The position numbers and the translations under genes were made by a program. DNA of 64,000 nucleotides from Spirogloea muscicola. Taxonomy: Eukaryota; Streptophyta; Zygnematophyceae; Spirogloeales; Spirogloeaceae. Under the pieces are notes generated by a model that was given only the letters and a program-made list of their open reading frames with translations, searched no databases and was not told the DNA's origin. The stretch lies in assembly GCA_009602725.1 (NCBI GenBank), contig WELB01000009.1:204171-268170 (forward strand). The letters run 5' to 3'. Position 1 is the first letter of the stretch; every line of letters starts with the position of its first letter. Positions 45,440-55,253 of this stretch are shown here, piece by piece.

Positions 45440-46200
45440 AAAGGCAGGTGGCGTGGGTGCCGGCAAGCGAGGAGGAGCAGTGGGCAAAAGGATGACGGTA
45501 GCTCCTCTTAGAGTGAGAGGGCTTGTGCTCACTCGACCCCATTTTGTACGAACTGGAAGAATGCAAGTCACACCGGCACAGTGGGTCTTTGGGAGAAGAC
45601 TCGAAGACAACCTGACCCTGTTCCGTGCAACAGCCTCGAAGAATCTGGAGACAGCACAGAGACGGCAGCGGGGCAACACAACTGGCGCCACGTACACAAG
45701 TCGTAGAAAACGGCTCGCTTGTTCTCGTACACAACCCAAGCAAGAAGCGCTGGACCTCAGCTAAGCTGGCTTCCCCCTGGCAGGGACTTTACCAAGTCAT
45801 CAGCAGATTGGGCCCACTTTCTTACAGGTGCCAACGACTGGACTCAGTCTCTCGTACAAAGGCCTCAATATACATATCTCGAATGAAGCCATACGTGGAC
45901 CGTGATCGAAGCCTCCTTGAAGGGGGGAGTGATGTGGCGAACACGGTAGATAATGGAAGATCGTAGTAGAAGTTTAGTATTATCATAAATAACCATAGAG
46001 ACGATGCTAAGATTTGGACGACACTCCTGGAAGGGACGTGTCACCATCCGGACACCGCCAGGCGAAGATTCCGGGCACCTGGCCCTGGCGGTGGCACCAC
46101 CACGGCCACCGCCAGGTTGGGATTCAGGCCACCTGGCCCGGGGAACACCGCTCTGCCAGCCAGCACAAAGTCACACTGTAGGGGATCAAGACTTTCATCA
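45440..46200 (+). mobile_element. Ty3-type LTR element, 3' fragment (fossil)
   Basis: The fragment holds the C-terminal end of an integrase-like region (LVLVHNPSKKRWTSAK, YISRMKPYVD), a purine tract AAGGGGGGAG at about 45920, and the start of an LTR (TGATGTGGCG) at 45930 whose far end was not located. It lacks gag and most of pol and is a broken relic. No chromodomain is present, unlike the minus-strand elements further on, so it is a different lineage. Confidence 0.65.
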
Positions 46201-46384
46201 TCAACCTACCACGTGGCAAGTGCTTTGGTGAAATCAAAGCGGACATCTTGCACGGAAGTGGCCGAGCGGCCTACAACAAGCCAAATGCGGGACTTCCTTA
46301 GGTGTGAGACGAAAATGGTCACCATCACCACTTTGCAAAGCGGGGGACCTATACACATGAGCTTCTTCAAGACGAACTTACAGA

Positions 46385-46920
46385 TCATCGATGCTAAGCA
46401 GAAGGCATGATATCTTGACAGTGGGCTTGTTCAGAGCTCAGACTCGATGCACATCCGAAGAGTCAGCCTACTTCACAGCGAAGAGGATGGGTGCACCGTG
46501 CGACAATTGTTAAGAGTCACACTATGTGAGACTACAACACTTATAGTAGAGTCAGGGGGAGACTCTGAGCGCATCATCACACTAAGATGTCCAGCCAAAG
46601 CTGGAGAAATGTGAGAGTACGTCTTCAAACACAGCCTTCCGGCTTAGCTCGCCAGGATGCTGTTCAGAGCACTCCCATACAGGTCAACCCTTAGACAACC
46701 AAAGGCAGAGATGAACATTCACCTAGAGTACCCAGAATGCACTAGCCAGCTGAAGGCATCATATGCCGGCAGCTTACACCTCGAGTGCACAGAGATACTC
46801 AGGCATATAGCTGGGCCAATGGCGCAATCTTCACTACGCAGCATACGGGCTTACAGACAGACCACTCGAGCAGGACACAGAGCTACACCTAGTCTCGTCC
46901 ATACCTGATTGATGTGGCTT
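46385..46920 (-). mobile_element. Chromovirus pol fragment, heavily decayed (fossil)
   Basis: Ordered blocks such as GAGTCAGGGGGAGACT, GGATGCTGTTCAGAGCA and AGCTGGGCCAATGG parallel 62275-62990. This identifies it as another copy of the same element segment, lying upstream of reverse transcriptase. It is old and has many breaks. Confidence 0.5.
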
Positions 46921-46939
46921 GATACGTAGGCATCCAAAT

Positions 46940-47473
46940 TGTAGAGATCCTCGCACTACACACGCAGTTAGGGAGAGGAGTCCAAATTGAGTTCGGATGT
47001 AGGGGGTTTAGGGACCAACCCACTACCCAGAAAAGCACTAGCGCATCACGCAGCGGAAGACTAGCCCTGTGGCGCCGCGGTCCGGCGGCGACTCATCTCC
47101 TGGGCGCAGGCCGGCGCAGCAGGCCCCGCAGCAGAGTGCGGTGGCGGTTGCAGCGGCGAGCAGCGGCAATGCTGCTCCTGGGCTTCCCGAGCTCGAACTC
47201 CCTGTCGAGCCTCAGGCCCCCAAGGCTCCTCGTGCTTCCCCGTGCCCCCACCTCTCCAGGGGTGTGAGCGGGTCGGCCCATGGCCCGCCTTGCGGCAGGT
47301 CAAAGATTCTCCCTTAGACGGGCGGATCCTGGCAAGGGGTATTTTAGAACGGGCGGGACCCGCCTCTGGGCGGGCCACTTGCCCGGCCAGCCAGACCGCC
47401 ACCTGGCAGCCACCTGGCCCAAATGTAATAACAACAGAGCCGTGTGGCTTAACCAAACGGCCGGTTCATCGCA
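46940..47473 (-). mobile_element. 3' LTR of chromovirus, LTR family I, copy A (fossil)
   Basis: In element orientation it starts TGCGATGAACCGGCCG and ends GATCTCTACA. It is preceded by a purine tract GAGTGGGGAGG at 47474-47488, so it is the 3' LTR of the fragment to its right. About 534 bp; related copies lie at 50105-50646 and 53450-53993. CAAAT immediately beyond the LTR is the expected target sequence. Confidence 0.75.
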
Positions 47474-48010
47474 TACCTCCCCACTCTGGTGTTCACGTCC
47501 TCGGGAACAACGAGAGAACAGCCGACAGGACTCAAATGCCCGACAATGCTGCCTCTACCAAGCCTAGGAGAATTACCAACCTTGGCCAGGTTTTCCCTAA
47601 CAGCATCTGGACAATTTGCCATATTGGCCGCAGGCTCCCACGTGTTGTGCTCAGGCCCATACCCGAGCCACTTCATCAGATACTCACGGGTCTTACGCCT
47701 TCGAAGCTTGTCCCTGTGAGACACGATCTCTTCCACCTCAAACTCAAGATCATCCTCGATGACTATTGGAGGTGGGGGCGGTTGGACACGACCATCCGAC
47801 AGGAAGGCACTTTAGCTGAGACACATGGAAGACGTTATGGACCTTCCAATGCACCGGTGTCTTCAGCTCGTAGGCGTACTACTGCAAATGATTCAACCCA
47901 CTTGGGCAGCAACTTGCGCGTACCCACAGCCTGCAAGGATAATTACTTCGTGCTAAGCAGCACTTTGCGCACCAACATCGAAGGACACGTCCTTCCGATA
48001 TTTGTCAGCA
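47474..48010 (-). mobile_element. Chromovirus 3' pol end with chromodomain (fossil)
   Basis: A chromodomain is visible, with REYLMKWLGYGPEHNTWEPA. It lies directly before the purine tract and LTR at 46940-47473. Only the 3' end of the element remains. It parallels 54597-55250 and 58080-58620. Broken, with most of the element missing. Confidence 0.75.
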
Positions 48011-48990
48011 CCCTAGGAAGGGGTGATGCAGCGTGAGTGGATGGCATGAGTCCCACACGCTGGTTGCCACGTCAGCAGCTTATCTGGCGGCCTGGCCGAT
48101 CCAGCTCAGCCCGCCCTCACGCGGTTCCTGCCGCGGTCACGCCGTTTCCCAGCAGTCTGGGCTGGAGTCATAAGACACGGGGGGCAGGCAGCCCTTGCAC
48201 TTCAAGACCTTTGGACCCGCCAAGTCCGGTCGCTCACCAGTAGCCGCCGCCGCAGCCGCCGCCGCTGCCGCACCGCCCTCGCCATTATGGCAGGGGCGGC
48301 TTCTTCTAAAAGCATCCGTCATGCCTTTACAATGCGGCATTGACAACCCAATGATGCCAGCCTGGCTAGCCTCGATATATGTGTCAGTGGCAGCAACCCG
48401 GACCTATATCTGGCAAGATAGTCAGTCCAGTTCGAAGACGAATGGACATCGGGTACATCCCTGCATCATCAGCCGTTAAAGCATCTTGCAGTCCAAGTAG
48501 ATGCAAAGAACACATGATACTGACTGTAGCAAGCTGCACCTATATGTAGTACTGATTGGATTGTTGCCCTTGTCGGCTTTGGCTTCAGGGACCGTATACA
48601 CATCGAAGCACTTGCACATAAGCGCAGCCGAAGAGTCGCCTGTGGCATTTAGACCTCGTCTACCGCTGTCAAAAATCTGTCCTGTCCGAGATGAGCGTCA
48701 CAGGCGCTACAGCGCAGCTCCAGCACGCCGCCACTCTCCCGCTCCTCTGCCTCTGGCGAGAAAAACCTTAGCCTACCTATTCTTTCCTTAAACAAAATAT
48801 TTCATTCTCGCCATCTCGTTCTCTCGCCACTCTCGTTGTCTTGCTATCTCGCTATCTCGCTAGAATGTACAATGTCGACTTGTTTGCCAAGGAGTGCTGG
48901 CAGGTCGAGGGTAATGACTTGTTCGCTAAATCCATACTTGTTAGATTGGGTGTGGTGGAAATGGTATACAATGTATACCCTCAACTGCTA
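48011..48990. other. No gene recognised; short tandem runs
   Basis: GCCGCC-type arrays occur at about 48243-48275, and TCGCTATC-like runs at 48815-48870. No domain or splice-supported frame was found. Confidence 0.45.
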
Positions 48991-49009
48991 GCTCATACGG
49001 TCTAGGTCT

Positions 49010-49200
49010 AGTTGACCGCTTGTAGACAGTCGCCTTTCTTGCATTCCAGCTATACATCGGCTCCCACTGCTCCACAGAATACTTGACCTTGTAGACCCAC
49101 TTGCAGCCAATCGCCTTCACGCGCTACTGCTACTTCTGCCGCTTTCACTGCTCCGCAGGGTACTTCAACTTGTACACTCACTTGCAGCCCTTGTCATGCC
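49010..49200 (-). mobile_element. Ty1/Copia reverse transcriptase fragment (fossil)
   Basis: The minus strand carries the Copia RT signature AIGCKWVYKVKY, followed by a second related piece about 70 bases away. Nothing else of the element is recognised. A short, broken relic. Confidence 0.5.
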
Positions 49201-49254
49201 CGGACGCAGAGCGTCGTTGTCGGCTAGAGGGCAGTTGGGCGGAACCGAGCAGGG

Positions 49255-50104
49255 CTAAAGCTGGTCGTATATCTCAGGTAGGAAGGTGGTATAGGGATCC
49301 TTAGAGGGGGTAAGCCATGGGGTGACTCGCTGGGAAGGGTGCAATTCGTATGGGCGGCCCGGAGAGCCCCGGGGCGCCGGACACGGAGTCCCTGTATGTA
49401 CTGCCTTGACCCCCCTCGCCTCTTGCTGCTGGGCCTTCTGCACCACCTGTTCCTCCTGCAGCTCTACTTCCCCCCCCCCGTGTGGGAAGCCGCTAGCGCC
49501 TGCACGCGCTGCCCACTGCAGGTAGAGCCCTTGCACCAGCTGCCGCGCTGCTCGCTGGCTCCGCTGAGCGGCGAAGCAAATTGACAGCAAGCACGTGAGG
49601 GCCCTCAGGTCCATAGCCTGGCCCAGCAGCTTCCAGCGCTGCCTCTAAGTGAGCTCCAGGAGCTGCGGTCGTCCCGGTCCGGAAGCCCAACGCCCCCCTC
49701 CCCCTCGTCGGCGCGTGGCTCCTCCAAGTTACTGCATGCTGTGGTCCCACACCATGCTGGGAGCCCCATTGCGGAATGCGTAGGACCTAGGATAGCTGAC
49801 CAGCGTGGGCAACGCTGCCCGCGGCTTCCCCACCTTGTTGCACAGGGCGAACGGTGGGCAGTCGTCCCTCCTCGCCGGCTGCGGCACCCTCCCCGGGTCC
49901 AAGATGTCTGCCACCAGCAGGCCGAGTGGGCGCTCTCTGCCAACGCGGCCGCGGCTGCCACCAACTCTGGCTGCGCCAGGTTGGTCCAATTCATCCGGAG
50001 CATGTGCGCCCGGCTCCCCAAGGCAGCTGCGTCCAGCGGCACGCCTCGCCCGATGCGGCTCTCCACCACCTGGAAGTCACGACGCACATTCTCGCGAAGG
50101 TCGT
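49255..50104 (-). other. Unrecognised protein-like region left of solo LTR B
   Basis: The minus strand has long open stretches with protein-like composition, such as NDLRENVRRDFQVVESRIG, SRAHMLRMNWTNLAQPELV and CNKVGKPRAALPTLVSYPRS. They are not in a single frame. No family is recognised. The region might be part of a retroelement of unknown type or a decayed host gene; solo LTR B has inserted at its right-hand side. Confidence 0.3.
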
Positions 50105-50646
50105 TGTAATGAACCGGCCGTTTGATTAAGCCACCGGCCTCTACATTTATTATATGACCGACTATTTGGGCCACGTGGCCCGCCAGGTGGCGGGCTGGCT
50201 GGCCGGTCAAGTGGCCCGCCCAGGTGCGGGCCCCGCCAGGATAAATACCCCTCGCCAGGATCCACCCGTTCAAGGGAGGATCTTTGGCCTGCCACAAGGC
50301 GGCCCATGGGGCGGCCCGCTCACACCCCTGGGAAGGGGGGTGGCACAGGGAAGCACGAGGAGCCTTGAGGCTGAGGCTCGAGAGGAGTTCAAACCAAGGA
50401 AGCCCAGGAGCAGCCTTGCCGCTGCTCGCCGCCGCAGCCGCCGCAGCACTCTGCTGCGGGGCCTGCTGCGCCGGCCTGCGCCTAGGAGGGAGTCGCCGCT
50501 GGACGGCGGGGCCACAGGGCCTGTCTTCCGCTGCGCCGATGCGCTAGTGCTTTGCCTGTGTAGTGAATTGGTCCCTAAACCCCCTACAGCCAAGTTCAGT
50601 AAGGACTGCTCACCCTAATATCGCGTGTACAGCGAGGGTCTCTACA
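50105..50646 (+). mobile_element. Solo LTR, family I, copy B (fossil)
   Basis: A 542-bp unit starting TGTAATGAACCGGCCG and ending GGTCTCTACA is flanked on both sides by GTCGT (50100-50104 and 50647-50651). The exact 5-bp duplication without internal sequence indicates a solo LTR made by recombination between two LTRs. A TATA-like GATAAATAC lies mid-unit. It looks whole as an LTR, and the intact duplication suggests modest age. Confidence 0.88.
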
Positions 50647-50785
50647 GTCGTCGCCTGCCAGCACATTTTCCAGCACATATGCTAGTTGGGCCTCCTGCCC
50701 CGCCTGCAGCAGCCCCAAGACAAGCTCCAGCGGCTCCAACGGTGATGGTGTGATGACTCTTCTGCCACATTCTTTGCATGTCTGC

Positions 50786-50912
50786 TCACCTGGTAGTCAG
50801 GCCATGCAGGGCAGGCTACTGCTAGCTAACAAAGAGTCCTAGCCTGTAGGCGGAGCTTCAGGTGTGGCATCTCGACGCAAAGTTAGCGCTATACTGGCAG
50901 GCACGACAACCT
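50786..50912. repeat. Inverted copy of 54188-54312
   Basis: CCTGTAGGCGGAGCTTCAGG, GTGTGGCATCTCGACGC and GGCAGGCACGAC are matched in reverse order and orientation at 54188-54312. The pair brackets the LTR cluster at 51.5-54.2 kb. Confidence 0.65.
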
Positions 50913-51144
50913 TCGCCTTCTTGCGCTCCTGCACTTCTGTGCTGTAACACTTGCGGCTGGACACTCTTCTCACGACCCTGATATAGTGTGAGAGCTGCTA
51001 TACGTAGTAGCCAACTTTTGCATAGTATCTGTGCTTCCAAATTTGCGGTTCTCCCTTTCATTTGACATCTGGCTGGCCTTTCACAGCAACCGCTATCCCT
51101 TAGATGGCGTCGTCCTGTCCCCTTTTTGAGCCCCGAGTTGTGAC

Positions 51145-51290
51145 TGAAATTTTACAAGTCAACAGCTTGAAGCTGTTGACTTCATCTTATTTGTTGGCCA
51201 TCGCAGGTAGCCAAAATTTTCTCTTGATGAGAAGAATGTCATTTCTGGTAGCCAGAATATTATCTTGATAAGAAGAATGTCGTTTCTGGC
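51145..51290. repeat. Perfect short hairpin and a 41-bp tandem repeat
   Basis: GTCAACAGCTT, one base, then AAGCTGTTGAC form an 11-bp perfect stem at about 51159-51181. From 51206, GGTAGCCAAAATTTTCTCTT begins a 41-bp unit that recurs at once as GGTAGCCAGAATATTATCTT. No gene is recognised between 50650 and 51500. Confidence 0.65.
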
Positions 51291-51517
51291 CCCTTGGATC
51301 TTGACCACTTCTTGTGCAGGCCTCTTTCAAGGCATTGTCTCAGCAACTGTCGCAGCCTTATCTGGACAGAAAGCAGCTGTCTTCAAAAGGAGAAACAGCA
51401 CGCGGTCGGCAAGGCTGCATAATCAAGCGAGTGAATGTGGATCACCCTGCCGGATACGAATGTCCTGCGCTGGCATTGAGGTCATAAGAGCTTTCCGAGT
51501 TGATTGCTAGACGTCCT

Positions 51518-52161
51518 GTGAAATGTTCCGTCCGAGTGGGAGTGCCGACGGTGCCGTTGACCTCACTTAATGTATAGTAGCTACCATTTGGAAGTCCAAA
51601 TCTGTACTGGTAGCTTTGCTCCACTCTCTGCGTAGCTAAGTACGGCCCGAGGCCCCCGCTTCGTACCGCGCTTGTACCGCCCAGGAGGGCCCGCTTCGTG
51701 TCTCCTTTGTACCGCCGAGGAGGCGCAGCTTCGTGTCTCCTTAGTACCGCCCAGGAAACGGCGCATTGTGTCACTCACCGATATGTATCCCCATTCGTCA
51801 GGCCCGCCCCTCCAGGGGTGGACCTTGGGCTAATCTCGTCACACCTTCTGGCGAGGGGGTGCCAATGAATAGTTATAGTAGTAGGCCGAAACCAGACTCA
51901 GCAATTGGACCCCTTACGCCAAGAGACACACGCCTGCTGCTGCCTACTGCTGCAGCCGCCGCCACAGCGCAGCTGCTGCCGCCTGCTGCTCAGCCCGTCG
52001 CTGCAGCTCGTCGCTGCGGCCTCGCCGGCTCTCTGTGATTACTATGGCTGTGTCCCATGTGGGAACAGCTACTAAGCCACTGACCCAATAAAGTCACTGC
52101 CTTCTGGAAGTGCCTAAGGGTAAGATTTCCGCTGCGCTGTGTGCACGACGAGTATGCGCTG
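51518..52161 (+). mobile_element. Older LTR, family II, split by a solo LTR (left part, fossil)
   Basis: The segment resembles the family II LTR in plus orientation, with TAGTAGTAGGCC, the AGAGACACACG block and the CTGCTGCTGCC-rich region. It ends where a solo LTR of the same family begins, at 52162. A plausible continuation follows at 53196-53260. It is diverged and broken. Confidence 0.55.
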
Positions 52162-53195
52162 TGTTACATCCCTGTCCCTTACACACATATAGGGTCAGAA
52201 TGTCCTGGTTTGGGTTCAAGCACAGGGTGTTTAGGATACAACCCTCATACAGGAGAACACCAACGCACACACGCGCATAGAGCGCAGCGGAAGTCTTACC
52301 CTGAGGCACCGCCCTAGGGCGGTGACTCTACCCATAGACTTACAGAGAGCCGGCGGGGTCCACAGAGACGAGCTACGGCGACGGGCTGGGCAGCAAACGG
52401 CAGCAGCCGAGCTACAGCATCCCTGTCCAGAGAGCCGGCGGCGGGGCCTGCAGCGACGAGCTGCGGCGACGGGCTGGGCAGTAGGCGGCAGCAGCAGAGC
52501 TGTGGCGGCGGTGGCGGCAGCGGGCACCAGCGGGGCTGGCTAGGCAGCAGCGGGGCTGGCTAGGCAGCAGCAGGGCTGTGTCTCTCTCGGCGTTCGTCGA
52601 ATTGAGAAGTCCGGCTAAGGCCCACTACTTATAGCGTTTCCCCTGCCAACCTCCCCCGAGAGTGTGACGAGGGTCACCCCCAAGGCCCTCCCCCGGAGGG
52701 GCAGGCCGGACGAAGGGGACACGGAGAGCGGCGCCTTGGGCGGCTCCAAGGGGTCGCGAAGCGGCGCGCGAACGCGGCGCCATCGGATGGCGGGAAGCGT
52801 CGCCATGGCAAAACCAATGAGGTACGACGGGATGCCTTGTGCGGCATCAAGGGGGCGAGACGGGGCGCCTCGGGCGGCGCTACGCGGCGCCTCGGGCGGC
52901 TCCGAGGAAGCGCGAAGCCGCGCGTCGGGCGGCGCGTCGCGGCTCCTCGGGCGGAGCACGTGCGGTACGGGACCGGGGACTCGGGCCGCGGCGGCGGGGG
53001 CGGAGCACGTGCGGTACGGAATCGGGGCCTCGGCCGCGGCGCCGAGGGCGGAGCATGCCCTTCGGAACTGGGGCCTCGGGCCGCGGCGCCGAGGGCAGAG
53101 CCGGTACCGTTTGGGGTGTCCAAACGCTGCAGATACAATACGATCATGGAAGGTTACCGGCACCGTTGGCACTCCCAAACGGAGGGAACGTTACA
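52162..53195 (-). mobile_element. Solo LTR, family II (fossil)
   Basis: A 1034-bp unit, in element orientation starting TGTAACGTTCCC and ending GGGATGTAACA, is flanked by CGCTG on both sides (52157-52161 and 53196-53200). In element orientation it carries GCTATAAGTAGTGGGCC, a likely TATA region. It looks whole as an LTR. It lies inside an older, opposite-facing LTR of its own family. Confidence 0.88.
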
Positions 53196-53340
53196 CGCTG
53201 TGTCCGCTGGCATGCTCCCTGTAGGACGGTTGTCCAGAGACCTTCTACTTTCGAGTTACAAGCAGGATGTGTGTGATGGAGACTATCCTTCGAAACGAAA
53301 TATTTGAGGTAGTATACAATTTGTTTAGTCTTTCTTTCTA

Positions 53341-54174
53341 TGTAACGAATGCTGTGGAGCGCCAAGCCCGGGCTGCTGGCAGAGTGAGGAAAAGCGGGGA
53401 GGCATTGGTATGGCGTTGCAACGGAAAGATGAGCAATAGTTACTGCAGGTGTAAGGAAACTCGCCCCAAGCACGCAGTTAGAGAGAGCTATCCTCATTGA
53501 GTTCGAACGTAGTGAATTTAGGAGCCAACCAACTACACGTGAAAGCACTAGCGCGTCGTGCAGCGGAAGACAGGCCCTGTGGTGCCGCCGTCCGGCGGCG
53601 ACTCCACCTCCTGGGCGCAGGCCGGCGCAGCAGGCCCTGCAGCGGAGTGCGGCGGCGGCTGCGGCAGCCAGAAGCGGCAAGGCTACTCCTGGGCTTCACG
53701 GGCTTCGAATTGCTTGTAGAGCCTCAGCCCCCGAGGCTCCTTGTGCTTCCATGTGCCACTCCCCCTCCAGGTAAGTGTGAGCGGGTCGCCCCAAGGCCTG
53801 CCTTGCGGCGGGCCCAAGATACTCCGTTTGAACGGGCGAATCATCGAGGGGTATTTGAATGGCGGGACCCACCTCCGGGCGGGCCCTTGCGCGCCAAGCC
53901 AGCCCGCCACCTGGCGGGCCGACTTGTCCCAACGAGTCCGTCATATAATGCCTACAGAGCCATGTGGCTTAACCAAACGGCTGGTTCATTCCAGCAGGGG
54001 CAAGGGTCCCGGGGTCCGACGTTGTATGAGAAGTCACCCCCTTTTCCTTCGCGAATCCCCCCTTATCTAGCCCGACGGACCGCGAGCCCGGCCATACGGG
54101 ATACTTGGCACCCAGTTTCTCATTGACGAGCCATCCACGACATGTTGACGGCTATGAAGGGGCTACCACCGACA
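53341..54174. repeat. LTR-like repeat K, copy 2, split by solo LTR C
   Basis: Starts TGTAACGAATGCTG as at 5519. The left part (53341-53449) and right part (53994-54174) together match the 294-bp copy at 5519-5812. The interruption is solo LTR C. Confidence 0.7.
53450..53993 (-). mobile_element. Solo LTR, family I, copy C, nested in repeat K (fossil)
   Basis: A 544-bp unit, in element orientation starting TGGAATGAACCAGCCG and ending TTTCCTTACA, is flanked by GCAGG at 53445-53449 and 53994-53998. The empty site is represented by the uninterrupted K copy near 5615, which reads TACTGCAGGGGCAAGG. Confidence 0.88.
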
Positions 54175-54187
54175 ATTTACCCATGTC

Positions 54188-54312
54188 GTGCCTGCCCGTA
54201 TAGCGCCCTATCCGCGTCGAAGTGCCACACCTGAAGCTCCGCCTACAGGCCAGGACTCTGCTTGGCTAGCAGCAGCCTGCCCTGCATGCATGGCCTCACT
54301 ACCAAGTAAGCA
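54188..54312. repeat. Inverted copy of 50786-50912
   Basis: See the partner's shared blocks; here they read GTCGTGCCTGCC, GAAGTGCCACACCTGAAGC and TCCGCCTACAGG. Confidence 0.65.
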
Positions 54313-55253
54313 GACATTCAAAGATGTCAATTTTCAAAAACACGCAGCGGCGCTGCGGCGCTTCGGTTGTACAAATGCCGTGACACAACACGGCGTCTAG
54401 CACGGGCGGGATCGACCCACCTGGAGCCACCCAGGCTCTTGGGCCGGACCGAACCATCCATAGCCATCTGGCAGAGCCAGGTCGCGTAAGGACGATGACG
54501 GGACGAGTGCCAGAACGGCACGGGGCGTTTAAATCATTTCTATTTATGTCACCGTTGACAGCGCTGATAACGCTCACAAACGGTGGGAACGTCACATACC
54601 CTCCCCAATTAGCTTTTTCACGTCCTCGGGAACAGGAAAACGAATCGAAAGAGAGTTCATCTAACTGCTGCGGCCTCTACATAGCGGAGGGGAGTGACCA
54701 CCCTTTGCAAAGTAGTCCCGCAGAGCAGCCGGGCAATGGGCAAAATCGGCGGGTAGGCTCCCACGTAATGTGCTCGGCCCATAGTTGAGCCACTTCACAG
54801 AATACTCATGGGTCCTGTCACCCACGGAGACTGTCCCAATTACACAATATTGCCTTCACCTCGTACTCAAGCACATCCGCAAGCAAGAGTGGGGGCGATC
54901 AAACGCGGCCATCCGGAAGGCCGTCCATAGCTGGAACACGTGGAACACATTGTGAGTCTAGTCTTCCACGGTACTGGTGTACGGAGCTCTTAGGACGCAG
55001 TGCTTACAAGGCGTACCACGGGGGGGAGGTCCAAACCACTCGGGTAGCAATTTGAGCATACGAACTGCCAGCAAGGACAGGTGCTTTGTTCCCGGCAGTA
55101 CTCTAGCACCCACGTTGAAGGACACGTCCTTCCGATATTGGTCAGCATAAGCTCTCTGCCGTCTCTAGGCAACCACCAAAGAGTAGCCGTGCTTGTCGTT
55201 GGGCCTAAATGAGGATGCTAGTAAAGGTGACTGTGGCCGGAACACTTCCCGTG
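54313..55253 (-). mobile_element. Chromovirus 3' end with LTR start, copy D (fossil)
   Basis: In element orientation a purine tract (TTGGGGAGGGTA) ends at 54597 and an LTR begins TGTGACGTTCCCACC at 54596; the LTR's far end was not resolved. To the right, 54597-55250 parallels the chromodomain-proximal pol region of 47474-48010 and 58080-58620. Old, with many breaks. Confidence 0.6.
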
